Shown in pieces: positions 26,989 to 36,853 of a stretch of 64,000 nt of DNA. Source of the stretch: Halieaceae bacterium (lineage in GTDB: Bacteria > Pseudomonadota > Gammaproteobacteria > Pseudomonadales > Halieaceae); NCBI GenBank assembly GCA_902623175.1, contig CACNSR010000002.1, positions 124,001 through 188,000 on the forward strand, given 5' to 3'. Position 1 is the stretch's first letter. Each line of letters opens with the position of its first letter. Position numbers and translations under genes: made by a program. The notes beneath the pieces are model-generated. The model did no database searches. It saw only the letters and a list, made by a program, of their open reading frames with translations, and was not told the origin of the DNA.

Positions 26989-28413
26989 TCAACCCTTGTC
27001 GTTCAAATGCAATGTGTTGTAAGTCTCGGTCAGCCAATCAAGGAGCCGAGCTCGCTCTTCGGGTCGCTCTTCTGTGCGGGGTCGAAGGTGTGTGGTTCGT
27101 GGCTCACGATCCAGAAAGAGCTTGCCGCTCACTTGGTCGGCCTCGCTGGCTCTGGCCAGCCAGACAATGGTGTCGGCGCCCTCTGCGGGTGAGCGAAGCA
27201 CGCGTTTTGTAACGCGACGGAACCCGGGAAGTGCGGTTTGCACACCCGGCGTATCGGCCCAGCCCGGGTGCATACTGTTAACGACGATGTTGTGGTCTCG
27301 CCATACCTCAGCGCAGAGTTCAGTGAGCACGGTAAGCGCCCGCTTGGCGCGCGCGTAGGCCACGCTGCCGTTGTACTCATCGGGCGTCATGATTAGTTCA
27401 TCGCACCGTAGTTTCTGGGTGTACATGCCTCCTGACACCACGTTAATGACGCGGGCTGGTCGGGCATGGTTTTTCAGCGTCGGTAGCAGGGATTCGGTGA
27501 GCTTCCAAGGCGAGAGAAGTAGCAAGGCGATGCTGCGTTCAATGCCTTCCGCCGTTTCCGCGTAGTCGTTGAAAAGCGCGCCGGCGTTGTTGATCAGCAC
27601 GTCAATCGGTTGGCTTTGTGCATGTAATCGTTCAGACAACGAAGTGACCTGGGAGAGCAAACTCAAATCAGCGAGTTCGACGGTGTCCGCCTCTCTCCCT
27701 GTCTCTGCTTTAAATGCGTGTTGCATGTCTGCGGCTTTGGCGGGGTCGCGTGCGACTACGGTCAGTGTCGCGCCGGCCTCCAGCAAAGACACCGCGGTCG
27801 CGAATCCCAGTCCTGCATTAGCGCCGGTCAGGACTACGTGCTTACCGGTCATATCGGCGGTCATGGGCCGCCAGGTTTTTTGCCCTCTGCGGTACCCATA
27901 GCGAGTGAAGCACGGCAGCGCGGATGTAAGCTTGCCGTCTCTTCTCTGCGTGTCTTGTGAGGCCTCGGGCGGGGGATTGTCGTCCTTCAGCGCCCTGGCA
28001 AGCCTTTCCATACTCACTTGGCCCATTTTCTCGAAGCCCCGCTCAAAACGTGTTGCAAGGCGCTGCAAACCTCTCCGAAACGTGAACTCTGCGACGTAGT
28101 GGATGCGAGTCAGGTCATTCCCTAGGGATTCGAATGTGATGACGTCTTTGACGGTGAACCAGCGTCCCCCACCCTCCAGGACAAGACACTGCCAGGGGAC
28201 GAACTCTGTTACCTCATAAGCCAAATTGAGGTGTCCACGTCCCGCCTTGCAGCGCACGGAGAATTGGGTGCCTTGATCAACCGGTCCCTGGGAGAGTTTG
28301 TTCGCTTCAACCGCCGTAGCGTCCCACTCAACGGTGGTTCGGAAGTCGGCAACGTAGCGAAAACAGCTTTCTACTGGCCGCGGCACGTCGATGGTTTCTG
28401 TCAGGGTAATCAT
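26989..28413 (-). CDS. SRPBCC-short-chain dehydrogenase fusion protein
   Basis: The 474-residue protein has two domains. Residues 1-145 form an SRPBCC (polyketide cyclase/START-like) fold that should bind a hydrophobic ligand. After a linker, residues 188-450 are a classical SDR with TGANAGLG (196-203), NNAG (275-278), Ser327 and Y353-ARA-K357. The SDR should reduce or oxidise a ketone or alcohol with NAD(P). No frameshift or internal start was needed to join them, so it reads as a true fusion. Its role with the downstream epoxide hydrolase is unknown. Confidence 0.82.
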   Translation of the reverse strand: MITLTETIDVPRPVESCFRYVADFRTTVEWDATAVEANKLSQGPVDQGTQFSVRCKAGRGHLNLAYEVTEFVPWQCLVLEGGGRWFTVKDVITFESLGNDLTRIHYVAEFTFRRGLQRLATRFERGFEKMGQVSMERLARALKDDNPPPEASQDTQRRDGKLTSALPCFTRYGYRRGQKTWRPMTADMTGKHVVLTGANAGLGFATAVSLLEAGATLTVVARDPAKAADMQHAFKAETGREADTVELADLSLLSQVTSLSERLHAQSQPIDVLINNAGALFNDYAETAEGIERSIALLLLSPWKLTESLLPTLKNHARPARVINVVSGGMYTQKLRCDELIMTPDEYNGSVAYARAKRALTVLTELCAEVWRDHNIVVNSMHPGWADTPGVQTALPGFRRVTKRVLRSPAEGADTIVWLARASEADQVSGKLFLDREPRTTHLRPRTEERPEERARLLDWLTETYNTLHLNDKG

Positions 28414-28517
28414 GAGCGCCTGTGGGGCAAGGAGGTGTGTACAGTACGCGGGCAGTGGACCCCTAGTTCATGTCCGAATGGTAGCGAACTTCTTAATGCC
28501 TGCTAATAGATCGCAAG

Positions 28518-28844
28518 CTATTCTTCTACCCAAACGACCCTCAGCGGCTCGCCAAAGTCATCGTAGACGACCTGCCGGCGCCTTTTTGGGGTGCGTCTGC
28601 GAACGACCTTGGTCCGGGCGCGTTTTGCGGCCCGCCTTGAATCGAGGGCGGCGATCACATCGGTGAGCGGCGTACGCTCTACGCGACGGGTTTCAAATAG
28701 CGGTGCGGGGGGTGGGGTTTCGCTGCTATCGTAAGCGCTCTCTCCAGCCTGAAATTCCTTCACCTTGCCGCCAGACGACAAAAAAGCCGCCGTTTGCCGC
28801 TGCAGGCGTTCGCGCAAATCAGTCTTGGAAGGCGGTTTTTTCAT
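28518..28844 (-). CDS. Small basic protein with SutA-like motif
   Basis: The ATG at 28844, with GGAGATT upstream, gives 108 residues. The segment LRERLQRQTAAFLSSGGK followed by VKEFQ resembles the FLARGGKVQEIE motif of the Pseudomonas RNA-polymerase-binding protein SutA. The C-terminal half is very basic (RRAAKRARTKVVRRRTPKRR) and ends in VVWVEE. It lacks the acidic N-terminus of SutA. A nucleic-acid- or polymerase-binding role is a guess from charge and motif. Confidence 0.5.
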   Translation of the reverse strand: MKKPPSKTDLRERLQRQTAAFLSSGGKVKEFQAGESAYDSSETPPPAPLFETRRVERTPLTDVIAALDSRRAAKRARTKVVRRRTPKRRRQVVYDDFGEPLRVVWVEE

Positions 28845-29030
28845 TGAGTAATCTCCAACCCCGACATTATAAAGAGGGATCCCCACCGCACCAATCTATG
28901 GGCTGACCATGGTCCGTGGTTTCTGGTTTAATGCGTCCCGACAGGGTCCGAGGTGCCCCGATTTCATGCAAACACCCCCCAGATCTACCCCCGATATACT
29001 CGAGACCAGGCGGCGCTAAGGGGTTGACTG

Positions 29031-29909
29031 ATGGGTATCCTGCGTTCATTGCTGGTGTTTCTCTGGATGGCGTTAACGGGCATTCCCTTCGCATTGGCGA
29101 TTATTCTGATGGCCCCGTTTGTTGGGCCGGACACCAGATGGTGGTACCTGGCTCGACCTTGGTTGAGCGGTGCGGTGGAAGCGGTCCGGTTGGTGGGCGG
29201 CATCCAGTACTCGGTCGAGGGAGAGCAAGGCCTGCCCGCGGCGGAGGACAATCAGCGCATCATTCTCTGCCCCAAGCACCAGTCGACCTGGGAAACGTTT
29301 TTCTTCGCAAGTCGCATGCCCCATCCACTGGCTTACGTCTTTAAACGCGAGCTTCTTTACATTCCGTTCTTCGGCTGGTCGATGGCCTGCCTCAATATGA
29401 TTCACATTGATCGAAGCGCCAGAGGGGGCGCATGGAGCAAGGTTGCCTCTATGGGCGAAATGCTCATGGACCGCGGCAAGTGGGTCATCATGTTCCCAGA
29501 GGGTACCCGCTCTGAGCGCGGCGCAAAGGGGGTCTACAAAACCGGTGCCGCCAGACTCGCGCTTGCGACCGGCGCGAGCATTGTGCCGATTGCGGTAGCG
29601 TCAGCGCGATGTTGGCCGCGCAAGAGCTTCACCTTTATACCCGGGACGGTTGCCGTTTCGTTTGGCCCACCGATCGCACCGACTCCAGGTGAGAGTGCGG
29701 CCGACTTGATGGAAAAAGTGTCGGGCTGGATAGAAGACGAGATGCGTCGTATTGATCCGGATGCCTACCCTGAATCCGAGCGTCCACCGGATCCGATGCA
29801 GCAGGAGGCTAGGTTGAGTGCGGCACTTGAAGAGCAGGCTGCCGCTGCTAGAGCTGCTCAGGGCGGTCTGCACGACGACGGTGTATATAGTGGATCCAGC
29901 GAAAGATAA
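29031..29909 (+). CDS. plsC: 1-acyl-sn-glycerol-3-phosphate acyltransferase (PlsC family)
   Basis: The 292-residue membrane-associated protein has an N-terminal hydrophobic segment (SLLVFLWMALTGIPFALAI), the acyltransferase motif KHQSTWE (H-x4-E in place of H-x4-D), and the glycerol-phosphate motif MFPEGTRSERG. It makes phosphatidate from lysophosphatidate at the inner membrane. The C-terminal ~60 residues are an acidic, alanine-rich tail. It stands alone after a divergent gap. Confidence 0.88.
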   Translation: MGILRSLLVFLWMALTGIPFALAIILMAPFVGPDTRWWYLARPWLSGAVEAVRLVGGIQYSVEGEQGLPAAEDNQRIILCPKHQSTWETFFFASRMPHPLAYVFKRELLYIPFFGWSMACLNMIHIDRSARGGAWSKVASMGEMLMDRGKWVIMFPEGTRSERGAKGVYKTGAARLALATGASIVPIAVASARCWPRKSFTFIPGTVAVSFGPPIAPTPGESAADLMEKVSGWIEDEMRRIDPDAYPESERPPDPMQQEARLSAALEEQAAAARAAQGGLHDDGVYSGSSER

Positions 29910-29974
29910 GGTTGTAGGCGACGTCATTAGAGATGGAGCCGGTGTAGACTGGCAGGACGCAGGGGAGGTCAGTA

Positions 29975-30598
29975 ATGGGATTCTATAGCGATACGGTAGT
30001 GCCGAGGCTCGTCACCTGTGCCTGCGGCACCAAGCCAATCCTGAAGCAGCGCGAGAAAGTGGTGCCACTGGCCCAAGGCAGGGTGTTGGAGATAGGGATG
30101 GGAGCGGGGTATAACCTGCCTTATTACGATGCCAGGCGGGTCGATGCAGTAGTGGGCATTGACCCTTGCGTCACCAGCTGGAGTCTGGCTCAAAACAGAG
30201 CTTCGCAGTTGGGGGTGCCGCTCGAGTTTGTGCAGGGCTCGGCAGAGGACATGCCGCTGCCGAGCGGGTCATTCGACACGGTGCTGATGACGTTTAGTCT
30301 ATGCACCATTCCCGACGGACATACGGCCCTGCAAGAGATACGTCGCGTGTTAAAACCGGAGGGAAGGCTGGTGTTTTGCGAGCACGGCGAAGCGCCTGAT
30401 GAATCTGTTGCCAGATGGCAAGCTCGTATCAATCCGATGTGGAAGCGATTGCTGGGGGGCTGCAATCTTAATCGGCCGATTGTGAATTGGATCAGCAAGG
30501 CGGGCTTCGGGATCCAGGCGCTCGACCAGATGTACCTGCCGGGCACCCCGCGCATTGCGGGATTTAACGTTTGGGGCAGCGCTCAGCGAGAGTGTTGA
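29975..30598 (+). CDS. Class I SAM-dependent methyltransferase (UbiE-like)
   Basis: The 207-residue protein has motif I VLEIGMGAGYNLPYY (about 36-50), VVGIDPC as the acidic end of beta-2, and FDTVLMTFSLCTI as motif IV. It resembles small UbiE/Methyltransf_11 proteins, and the substrate is unknown. Its TGA overlaps the start of the first lipoprotein gene, so it begins a coupled run that continues to rlmKL. Confidence 0.8.
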   Translation: MGFYSDTVVPRLVTCACGTKPILKQREKVVPLAQGRVLEIGMGAGYNLPYYDARRVDAVVGIDPCVTSWSLAQNRASQLGVPLEFVQGSAEDMPLPSGSFDTVLMTFSLCTIPDGHTALQEIRRVLKPEGRLVFCEHGEAPDESVARWQARINPMWKRLLGGCNLNRPIVNWISKAGFGIQALDQMYLPGTPRIAGFNVWGSAQREC

Positions 30599-31308
30599 CG
30601 ACGCTGAGAGACCCAGTGGGGGGTGCCACACTCGGGGCGGCCCTTAGCGCACTCGCCCTCTGTTTGTTCGGCTGCGCGAGCGAGCCAGCGAAGATGCCAA
30701 AAATTAATGATGAGAGTCCGGTCCCTGATCTGTCGGGGCACTGGGAGGTGGATTACGCCCGTAGCGATAGCGTGCAAACCCAACTTAATGCCTGGTTCAG
30801 AGAGGTGCAGCGAGAGCTTCGACGCCGACGCGAAGCGGCGGAACGCGGCGCGAGCAATCAAGGTCCACCAATTGGAGATTTGGATACGCTGGTGGCAGTG
30901 GCCAAAATGGCTGAGCTGGTCACTGAGCCAGAACTTCTAGAGGTGTATCAGGACGTTCGGCGCGTGCGCATTGAGCGAGAGAACAGTTTTGCTCTGAGTT
31001 GCGAGCTGGCGGGGGCGCAGTCGGTGCCCAGTCTGCTCGGTGCCGAGCAGTGCTGGTGGGATGGGCACCAGCTGCACTTCCGCGTTCTACTGCCAGATGG
31101 CTTGCTGATCAAGCATCGGTTCGTGCGATCGGCAGATGGTTTGTCTTTGTCGCAGCGCACTGCGCTGACCGCACCCGGGGTCGCCAGAGATATGGAGGTG
31201 GTCAAAATCTTCTCCCGCTACGACCCGACGGAGAGAGGGTACCGATGCACGGAGACGCTCACCCGTGGACGCGTCTGTACCACTGAGCAGGCCACGCCCT
31301 ATGAATGA
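30595..31308 (+). CDS. Uncharacterised lipoprotein 1
   Basis: The most likely start is a TTG at 30595 overlapping the methyltransferase stop (TTGA); GTG at 30592 is also possible. A signal peptide with lipobox LCLFGC sits near residues 18-23, followed by about 215 residues starting VPDLSGHWEVDYARSDS. That part looks like a small lipocalin-like or beta-rich secreted domain. I do not recognise the family. It overlaps the next lipoprotein gene by 8 bp. Confidence 0.65.
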   Translation: MTTLRDPVGGATLGAALSALALCLFGCASEPAKMPKINDESPVPDLSGHWEVDYARSDSVQTQLNAWFREVQRELRRRREAAERGASNQGPPIGDLDTLVAVAKMAELVTEPELLEVYQDVRRVRIERENSFALSCELAGAQSVPSLLGAEQCWWDGHQLHFRVLLPDGLLIKHRFVRSADGLSLSQRTALTAPGVARDMEVVKIFSRYDPTERGYRCTETLTRGRVCTTEQATPYE

Positions 31309-32407
31309 CTGGCGAGTGTGGCCCCAACGCCTCGTGCTGGTCGGCTTCTGTGTGCTGAGCGGTTGCGCTAGCCCGCCGAGTGAGATGGCGTCCGCTGAGT
31401 CGCCGGAAGATTCCGCCGGGGTCTGGGATACCCCTGAGTCGCTAGTGATCGCAGCGTCTCCGATAGCGCCGGCTCTCGATATCGCAGTTGAGTTGTTTGA
31501 CGCCGGCATATCTGACGAGGATCGATCTCCAATGGCTGCGGTCCGGCGGCTGGAGTCCCAGTTATTGGCGGGCGAATTGAGAGAGACGCTGATCCGCAGC
31601 AATCAGTGGGGCGTGGTGAGGCTGGTGCCGACTGCTTCCTCTTTGACGCCGGTGTCGATCCAGGCATCTATTGTACGGTCCGACGGACGTGACCTAGTCC
31701 TTGATGTGGTCGTCAAGGATGCGATGGGCGCTTTCTGGTTTGATCACACGGTTGCCTACCGGCAGCAAGCAGCGGGTGACGATGGCTTGGGGGTTATCTT
31801 TAACGCCTTGGCTAATCGTTTGCTCTCAGTGTGGCAGGACAAAGATCTTGATGAGCGATACGCGTTGCTTCAGGGGGCCGACATAGCCTACGCGGAGGCG
31901 TTGGCGCCCGAGGCGTTCTCTGGAATGATTCAGCGCTCGGAGACAGGCTGGCAGGTTGTGCGGTTGCCGGCTGGAGATGATCCGATGCTGGCGCGTATCG
32001 GGCGGATCCGCAATCAGGAGTACCTGTTTTGTGACACCATTGATGAGCAGTACGTTGATATGGCCCACCAGGTAGCCCTCACCTACCGTCTATGGCGGGC
32101 GGCCACGTTGGAGCAGACCGAGTGGCTAGAGCGCTATCAAAAGCGCGCAGCGGCGCGCGCAGACAGCGCTGGTGACAGTGAGTTCACGCGCATGCAGGCG
32201 GAGTATGCAGCCTATCGGTCATTTCGGATTCAGGAACAGGCACTGTTTGAATTGGCAGAGGCCTTTGACGGCGAGGCGCGGCCCACGGTGATTCGAACAC
32301 AGGATCAAGTGATTCGTTTGGAGGGAACCCTTGATAAGCAGTACGACACGTGGCGCGGCCTCTTGCGCGATATTTACTTGATAGAGACCGGAGGCCAGTT
32401 GCCGTGA
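31301..32407 (+). CDS. Uncharacterised lipoprotein 2
   Basis: The ATG at 31301 gives 368 residues beginning MNDWRVWPQRLVLVGFCVLS, with the lipobox Cys in LSGC. The middle has alternating strands, and the C-terminal third is helical and charged (ERYQKRAAARADSAG, FELAEAFDGEARP). The N-terminal half recalls LPP20/CsgG-associated outer-membrane lipoproteins, but this is weak. Its stop overlaps the GTG start of rlmKL. Confidence 0.6.
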   Translation: MNDWRVWPQRLVLVGFCVLSGCASPPSEMASAESPEDSAGVWDTPESLVIAASPIAPALDIAVELFDAGISDEDRSPMAAVRRLESQLLAGELRETLIRSNQWGVVRLVPTASSLTPVSIQASIVRSDGRDLVLDVVVKDAMGAFWFDHTVAYRQQAAGDDGLGVIFNALANRLLSVWQDKDLDERYALLQGADIAYAEALAPEAFSGMIQRSETGWQVVRLPAGDDPMLARIGRIRNQEYLFCDTIDEQYVDMAHQVALTYRLWRAATLEQTEWLERYQKRAAARADSAGDSEFTRMQAEYAAYRSFRIQEQALFELAEAFDGEARPTVIRTQDQVIRLEGTLDKQYDTWRGLLRDIYLIETGGQLP

Positions 32408-34575
32408 ACCATGCATTCCTCGCGACCTGTCCCGCGGGTGTCGGGGTGTATCTGGCACAGGAGCTTACGGGTTTCGGGGCGCAGCAGATCGTCGAGCGGC
32501 CCGTGGGTGTCTCCTTTGAAGGTGAGCTGGCCGTGGCGTATCAGGCCTGCCTCTGTAGCCGCATGGCGAATCGCATCATCCTTCAGCTGGGCGCGGCGGA
32601 GGTAAACTCTGGTGACGAGCTCTACCAGGCGACGCGGCAGATCGACTGGACAGCGCACCTCGCAGCCACCAGTTCTCTATTGGTCGAGTTTGCCGGGCGC
32701 AGCGCCGATGTGCGCAACGCACAGTTCGGCGCGCAGCGCATCAAGGACGCGATTGTCGATCAGTTTCGCGAGAAAGGCATGGGACGCCCCTCGGTGGACC
32801 TGAAGCAGCCTGATGTTCGCGTTTTTGCGCGCTTGAGCAAGGGCCGCCTTGTGCTCGGCATTAATCTCAGCGGCGATAGCCTCCACCGTCGCGGTTACAG
32901 ACTCGACGGGGGGGTGGCGCCGCTCCGAGAAAATATTGCCGCGGCAGCACTCTGGGCCGCGGGCTGGCCAGAAAGAAGCCGGCAGGGAGAGGCTTTGTTG
33001 GATCCGATGTGTGGTTCTGCCACGGTCCTGCTGGAAGGTGCCTTGATGGCGCTAGACCGCCCGCCGGGGTTGAATCGGAAGCGTTTCGGATTCCACGGTT
33101 GGGCGGGTCATGACGAGGACCAATGGCGCGCTGTTAGATCGAACGCAGACGAACGCGCTGCGACGCCTCCAGCTCATCAGTTGGAGATCAGGGGCTACGA
33201 CGGCGACATGCAAGCGGTTCGGCGCTCTCAGGATAATATTGGGCGTCTTGGTCTCGAAGGCATCGTGCGTATTCGCTGCAAAGATCTCGCTTTGGTTACT
33301 CGGCCTACGCACCGGGATCTCTCGCGGGGCGTGCTAGTCACTAACCCGCCTTGGGGGGAGCGCATGGGGCAAGCAGATGCGCTGCCGCACCTCTATAACG
33401 CCTTGGGCGAACGAATAAGCGAAGAGTTCGATAACTGGCTGGCGGTGGTGCTAACCTCTGAGCTGTCGCTCGGCAAGGCCGTGGGTCTGCGAGCCAACAA
33501 GCGCCATCGGTTTCATAATGGGCGATTCGATTTGCACTGTCTCCAGTTTCAGCTCGGCCCTGATAATCGATTCCGACCATTGCAGCAGGCCGCAGAGCAT
33601 GGCTCTGGGGGGCGATCGACTGCGTCTCTGGCGCTGTCTCAGGGCGGTCAAATGGTCGCCAACCGTTTGCGAAAAAACTTGAAGCGCCTAACGCCGTGGC
33701 TCAAACGAGAAGACGTCACTTGTTATCGGGTGTATGACGCGGACATCCCGGAGTATGCCGCGGCGATCGATGTATACGAAGGTCGGTTACATATTGCCGA
33801 GTACGCGGCGCCCAAAGAGATTCCCGAGCAGAAAGCGGCACAGCGCTTTGCAGACCTTGTGGCTGGCGCGCGAGACGTCTACGAGGTCGCCGCCGCGGAG
33901 GAGGTCGCGGTCAAACAGCGACTGCGCCAGAGAGGGCGGGACCAGTATCAGCGACTTGAGACTACCCGTGAGCGGCTTGTTGTCCGGGAGGGGAGGGTCA
34001 AGGTGCTGGTCAATCTGCACGATTATCTGGATACTGGTTTGTTCCTCGACCATCGGCCGCTTCGAACATGGCTGGGGAGGGAGGCCAGCGGGGGGCACTT
34101 TCTCAATTTATTCAGCTACACCGGGGTTGCCACAGTGCATGCGGCCCTGGGTGGCGCGACCACCAGTACCAGTGTCGACAGTTCTGCAACCTATCTTGAC
34201 TGGTTCAACGCCAATCTGGCGCTCAATGGCTTATCTGACCGCCAGCATCGTGGCGTCCGAGCCGATGTCAGGGACTGGTTGTCAGAGGAGACGCGCGCTT
34301 ATGACCTAATCATGGTGGACCCCCCGTCTTTTTCCAACTCCAAGGGTCAGGCCGACTTTGATGTGCAGGCAGATCATTTCTCCCTGCTGGAACTGGCAAT
34401 GGCAAGGCTCAGCGAGAGAGGGGTGCTGTACTTTTCAACCAACCATCGCAAATTTGTATTGGACCCTGCGGTAGAGCAGACATGGCAGGTGCAAGACGTC
34501 ACGCAGGATTCAATCCCTGAAGATTTCTCCCGTAATCAGCGCATTCATGCCTGCTGGCGCCTGACCCACAATTGA
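32404..34575 (+). CDS. rlmKL: Bifunctional 23S rRNA methyltransferase (m2G2445 / m7G2069)
   Basis: The GTG at 32404 overlaps the preceding stop (GTGA) and gives 723 residues, the normal size of RlmKL. In order: THUMP region, an RlmL methyltransferase with [16 protein letters not shown] and the NPPWGERM catalytic motif, then an RlmK methyltransferase with [15 protein letters not shown] and [10 protein letters not shown]. It modifies helix 74 region guanosines during ribosome assembly. Confidence 0.93.
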   Translation: MNHAFLATCPAGVGVYLAQELTGFGAQQIVERPVGVSFEGELAVAYQACLCSRMANRIILQLGAAEVNSGDELYQATRQIDWTAHLAATSSLLVEFAGRSADVRNAQFGAQRIKDAIVDQFREKGMGRPSVDLKQPDVRVFARLSKGRLVLGINLSGDSLHRRGYRLDGGVAPLRENIAAAALWAAGWPERSRQGEALLDPMCGSATVLLEGALMALDRPPGLNRKRFGFHGWAGHDEDQWRAVRSNADERAATPPAHQLEIRGYDGDMQAVRRSQDNIGRLGLEGIVRIRCKDLALVTRPTHRDLSRGVLVTNPPWGERMGQADALPHLYNALGERISEEFDNWLAVVLTSELSLGKAVGLRANKRHRFHNGRFDLHCLQFQLGPDNRFRPLQQAAEHGSGGRSTASLALSQGGQMVANRLRKNLKRLTPWLKREDVTCYRVYDADIPEYAAAIDVYEGRLHIAEYAAPKEIPEQKAAQRFADLVAGARDVYEVAAAEEVAVKQRLRQRGRDQYQRLETTRERLVVREGRVKVLVNLHDYLDTGLFLDHRPLRTWLGREASGGHFLNLFSYTGVATVHAALGGATTSTSVDSSATYLDWFNANLALNGLSDRQHRGVRADVRDWLSEETRAYDLIMVDPPSFSNSKGQADFDVQADHFSLLELAMARLSERGVLYFSTNHRKFVLDPAVEQTWQVQDVTQDSIPEDFSRNQRIHACWRLTHN

Positions 34576-34672
34576 CAGCCCGAATAAAAACTCCTCTCCA
34601 CACAGTGGGTTCTGTGCTTTGGAGCTGTCGGCGGAAGCGGCCGCAAAGCCTTTATTGGCCTTGCTTCGGTGC

Positions 34673-34678
34673 TATAAT
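34673..34678 (+). promoter_or_regulatory. Extended -10 promoter element for leuCDB
   Basis: TATAAT preceded by TGC (extended -10) lies 88 bp before leuC. The leader between it and leuC contains an AGCGGC...GCCGCT stem (around 34697-34717) with a short GC-rich arm. No leucine-rich leader peptide was found. Confidence 0.6.
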
Positions 34679-34766
34679 CCGCGCCCTTTTTAAGCGCAGC
34701 GGCGGCCGAAAAGCCGCTGGTTGGGTTGGCGAAATCTGCGTTCGTTATCTTTCGGGATCACAGTTC

Positions 34767-36203
34767 ATGGCGAAAACGCTATACGACAAACTTTGGGACG
34801 CCCATCTGGTCGAGCAGCGTGACGACGGCACGGCGCTGATCTACATCGATCGTCACCTGCTACACGAGGTGACATCGCCCCAGGCGTTCGAGGGTCTCAC
34901 CCTTGCCAACAGGGATCTGTGGCGGCTTAGCGCCAATCTCGCGGTGCCTGATCATAATGTGTCGACGCTCAAGAGCGAGCGAGAGGCGGGCTTGGACGCA
35001 CTACCCGACGCCGTGTCTCGCGTCCAATTACAGACACTCGATGATAATTGCGAGGCCTTCGACGTAGTGGAGATACCGCTGAACGATGTCCGGCAGGGGA
35101 TTGTCCACGTCATGGGACCCGAGCAGGGCGCGGTGCTGCCTGGCATGACCGTAGTGTGTGGAGACTCCCATACTTCTACTCATGGGGCTGCGGGCGCGCT
35201 GGCGCATGGGATCGGGACGTCGGAAGTCGAGCACGTGTTGGCCACCCAGTGTTTGATTCAGCGAAAAATGAACAACTTCCGGGTAGAGGTCACAGGCCGG
35301 CTGCCTGAGGGTGCGACCGCCAAAGATATCGCCCTGGCGGTGATCGGCGAGATCGGCACTGCAGGTGGCACCGGTTACGCGCTGGAGTTTACGGGCTCGG
35401 CGATTTGCGAGCTGTCAATGGAAGGTCGCATGACCCTATGTAACATGGCCATAGAAGCTGGCGCCCGCTGTGGCTTGGTGGCGGTCGATGAGGTAACGCT
35501 GGATTATTTCCGGGACAAACCCCTCGCGCCTAAAGGCGCGTTGTGGGAATCGGCGGAGGCCTGGTGGCGGACGCTCCACAGTGATGAAGGAGCCGTCTTT
35601 GATCGCAGCATCACGCTTGATGGCGCCGCGATTGCGCCTCAGGTGACCTGGGGCACTTCGCCCGAGATGGTCACGTCGGTACATGGAAGGGTGCCCACCA
35701 TGGCGGAAATGCCCGATGAGACGGCGCGGCTTGGGTTGTCCAGGGCCCTTGAATACATGGGGCTTGAGGAGGGTATGGCGATCTCCGATATCAAGCCTGA
35801 TGCGGTGTTCATTGGTTCCTGCACCAATTCGCGCATTGAGGATCTCCGCGCCGCAGCCCGTGTGCTCGAGGGGCGTAAAGTCGCGCCCTCCATCCGCAAG
35901 GCGCTGGTGGTGCCGGGCTCAGGATTGGTGAAGGCCCAGGCAGAGGCAGAGGGCCTGGATCGCATTTTTATTGAGGCTGGGATGGAGTGGCGGGAGCCCG
36001 GTTGCTCGATGTGTTTGGCGATGAACGCCGACCGCTTGCTTCCGGGTGAGCGATGTGCCAGCACCTCCAATCGCAACTTTGAGGGACGACAAGGCAGTGG
36101 CGGGCGAACGCATTTGGTCAGTCCGGCGATGGCGGCGGCTGCGGCGGTGGCGGGGCATTTTGTACCGTTGGAGTCAGCCGGTTCTGTCGTGGAGGGTGGC
36201 TGA
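34767..36203 (+). CDS. leuC: 3-isopropylmalate dehydratase large subunit
   Basis: The ATG at 34767 gives 478 residues. The [4Fe-4S] ligands are in GSCTNSR and EPGCSMC, and substrate loops such as [11 protein letters not shown] are intact. With LeuD it isomerises 2- to 3-isopropylmalate in leucine synthesis. Its TGA overlaps the leuD ATG by one base. Confidence 0.96.
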   Translation: MAKTLYDKLWDAHLVEQRDDGTALIYIDRHLLHEVTSPQAFEGLTLANRDLWRLSANLAVPDHNVSTLKSEREAGLDALPDAVSRVQLQTLDDNCEAFDVVEIPLNDVRQGIVHVMGPEQGAVLPGMTVVCGDSHTSTHGAAGALAHGIGTSEVEHVLATQCLIQRKMNNFRVEVTGRLPEGATAKDIALAVIGEIGTAGGTGYALEFTGSAICELSMEGRMTLCNMAIEAGARCGLVAVDEVTLDYFRDKPLAPKGALWESAEAWWRTLHSDEGAVFDRSITLDGAAIAPQVTWGTSPEMVTSVHGRVPTMAEMPDETARLGLSRALEYMGLEEGMAISDIKPDAVFIGSCTNSRIEDLRAAARVLEGRKVAPSIRKALVVPGSGLVKAQAEAEGLDRIFIEAGMEWREPGCSMCLAMNADRLLPGERCASTSNRNFEGRQGSGGRTHLVSPAMAAAAAVAGHFVPLESAGSVVEGG

Positions 36204-36853
36204 TGAAACCATTTACCGTTCATAGCGGGCTCGTCGCACCCATGGATCGCGCTAACGTCGATACCGATCTCATGATTCCAAAGCAGTTCCTCAAATCAAT
36301 CAAGCGATCAGGGTTTGGTCCGAATTTATTTGATGAGCTTCGATATTTAGACGAAGGAGTGCCCAACGCGGATAACAGTTCGCGCCCGTTGAATCCCGAT
36401 TTTCCGCTGAATATGCCGCGCTATCAGGGCGCCTCGATCTTGCTTGCCCGGGAGAATTTTGGCTGCGGTTCAAGCCGTGAGCATGCGGCATGGGCGATGG
36501 AAGATTTTGGCTTCCGTGCCGTGATCGCTCCGAGTTTTGCCGATATCTTTCGCTCGAATGCGCTCAAAAATGGCATCCTGCCGATAGCACTTGCCGTGGA
36601 CCAGATTGATACGTTGTTCAGTGCCCTGCATGCTGAAGAGGGCTATACCCTGACGATTGATCTCGAGGCTTGCACGATTCTTTTGCCTAACGGCGCGCTT
36701 TGGTCATTTGAGATCGACGCGTTTCGCCGCGACTGCCTATTGAAAGGCTTGGATGATATCGGGATCACGCTGCAGCGAGCGGATGCCATTCGGGCGTTTG
36801 AAGGGCAGCACCGCGAGCGATTTCCCTGGCTGTTTGAGGGCATTGTCCTGTGA
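36203..36853 (+). CDS. leuD: 3-isopropylmalate dehydratase small subunit
   Basis: The 216-residue protein has the LeuD swivel-domain features [18 protein letters not shown] and [14 protein letters not shown]. It completes the isopropylmalate isomerase with LeuC. It is coupled to leuC and leuB on both sides (GTGA junction with leuB). Confidence 0.96.
   Translation: MKPFTVHSGLVAPMDRANVDTDLMIPKQFLKSIKRSGFGPNLFDELRYLDEGVPNADNSSRPLNPDFPLNMPRYQGASILLARENFGCGSSREHAAWAMEDFGFRAVIAPSFADIFRSNALKNGILPIALAVDQIDTLFSALHAEEGYTLTIDLEACTILLPNGALWSFEIDAFRRDCLLKGLDDIGITLQRADAIRAFEGQHRERFPWLFEGIVL

Noticed and set aside
33734-34309. 191-codon open frame inside rlmKL
   Set aside because: It is a shifted frame of the conserved RlmK domain and has an Arg/Ser-rich, low-order translation typical of shadows.
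34576-34766. Leucine leader peptide and attenuator before leuC
   Set aside because: No Leu-rich short frame was found; only a short GC-rich stem is present.
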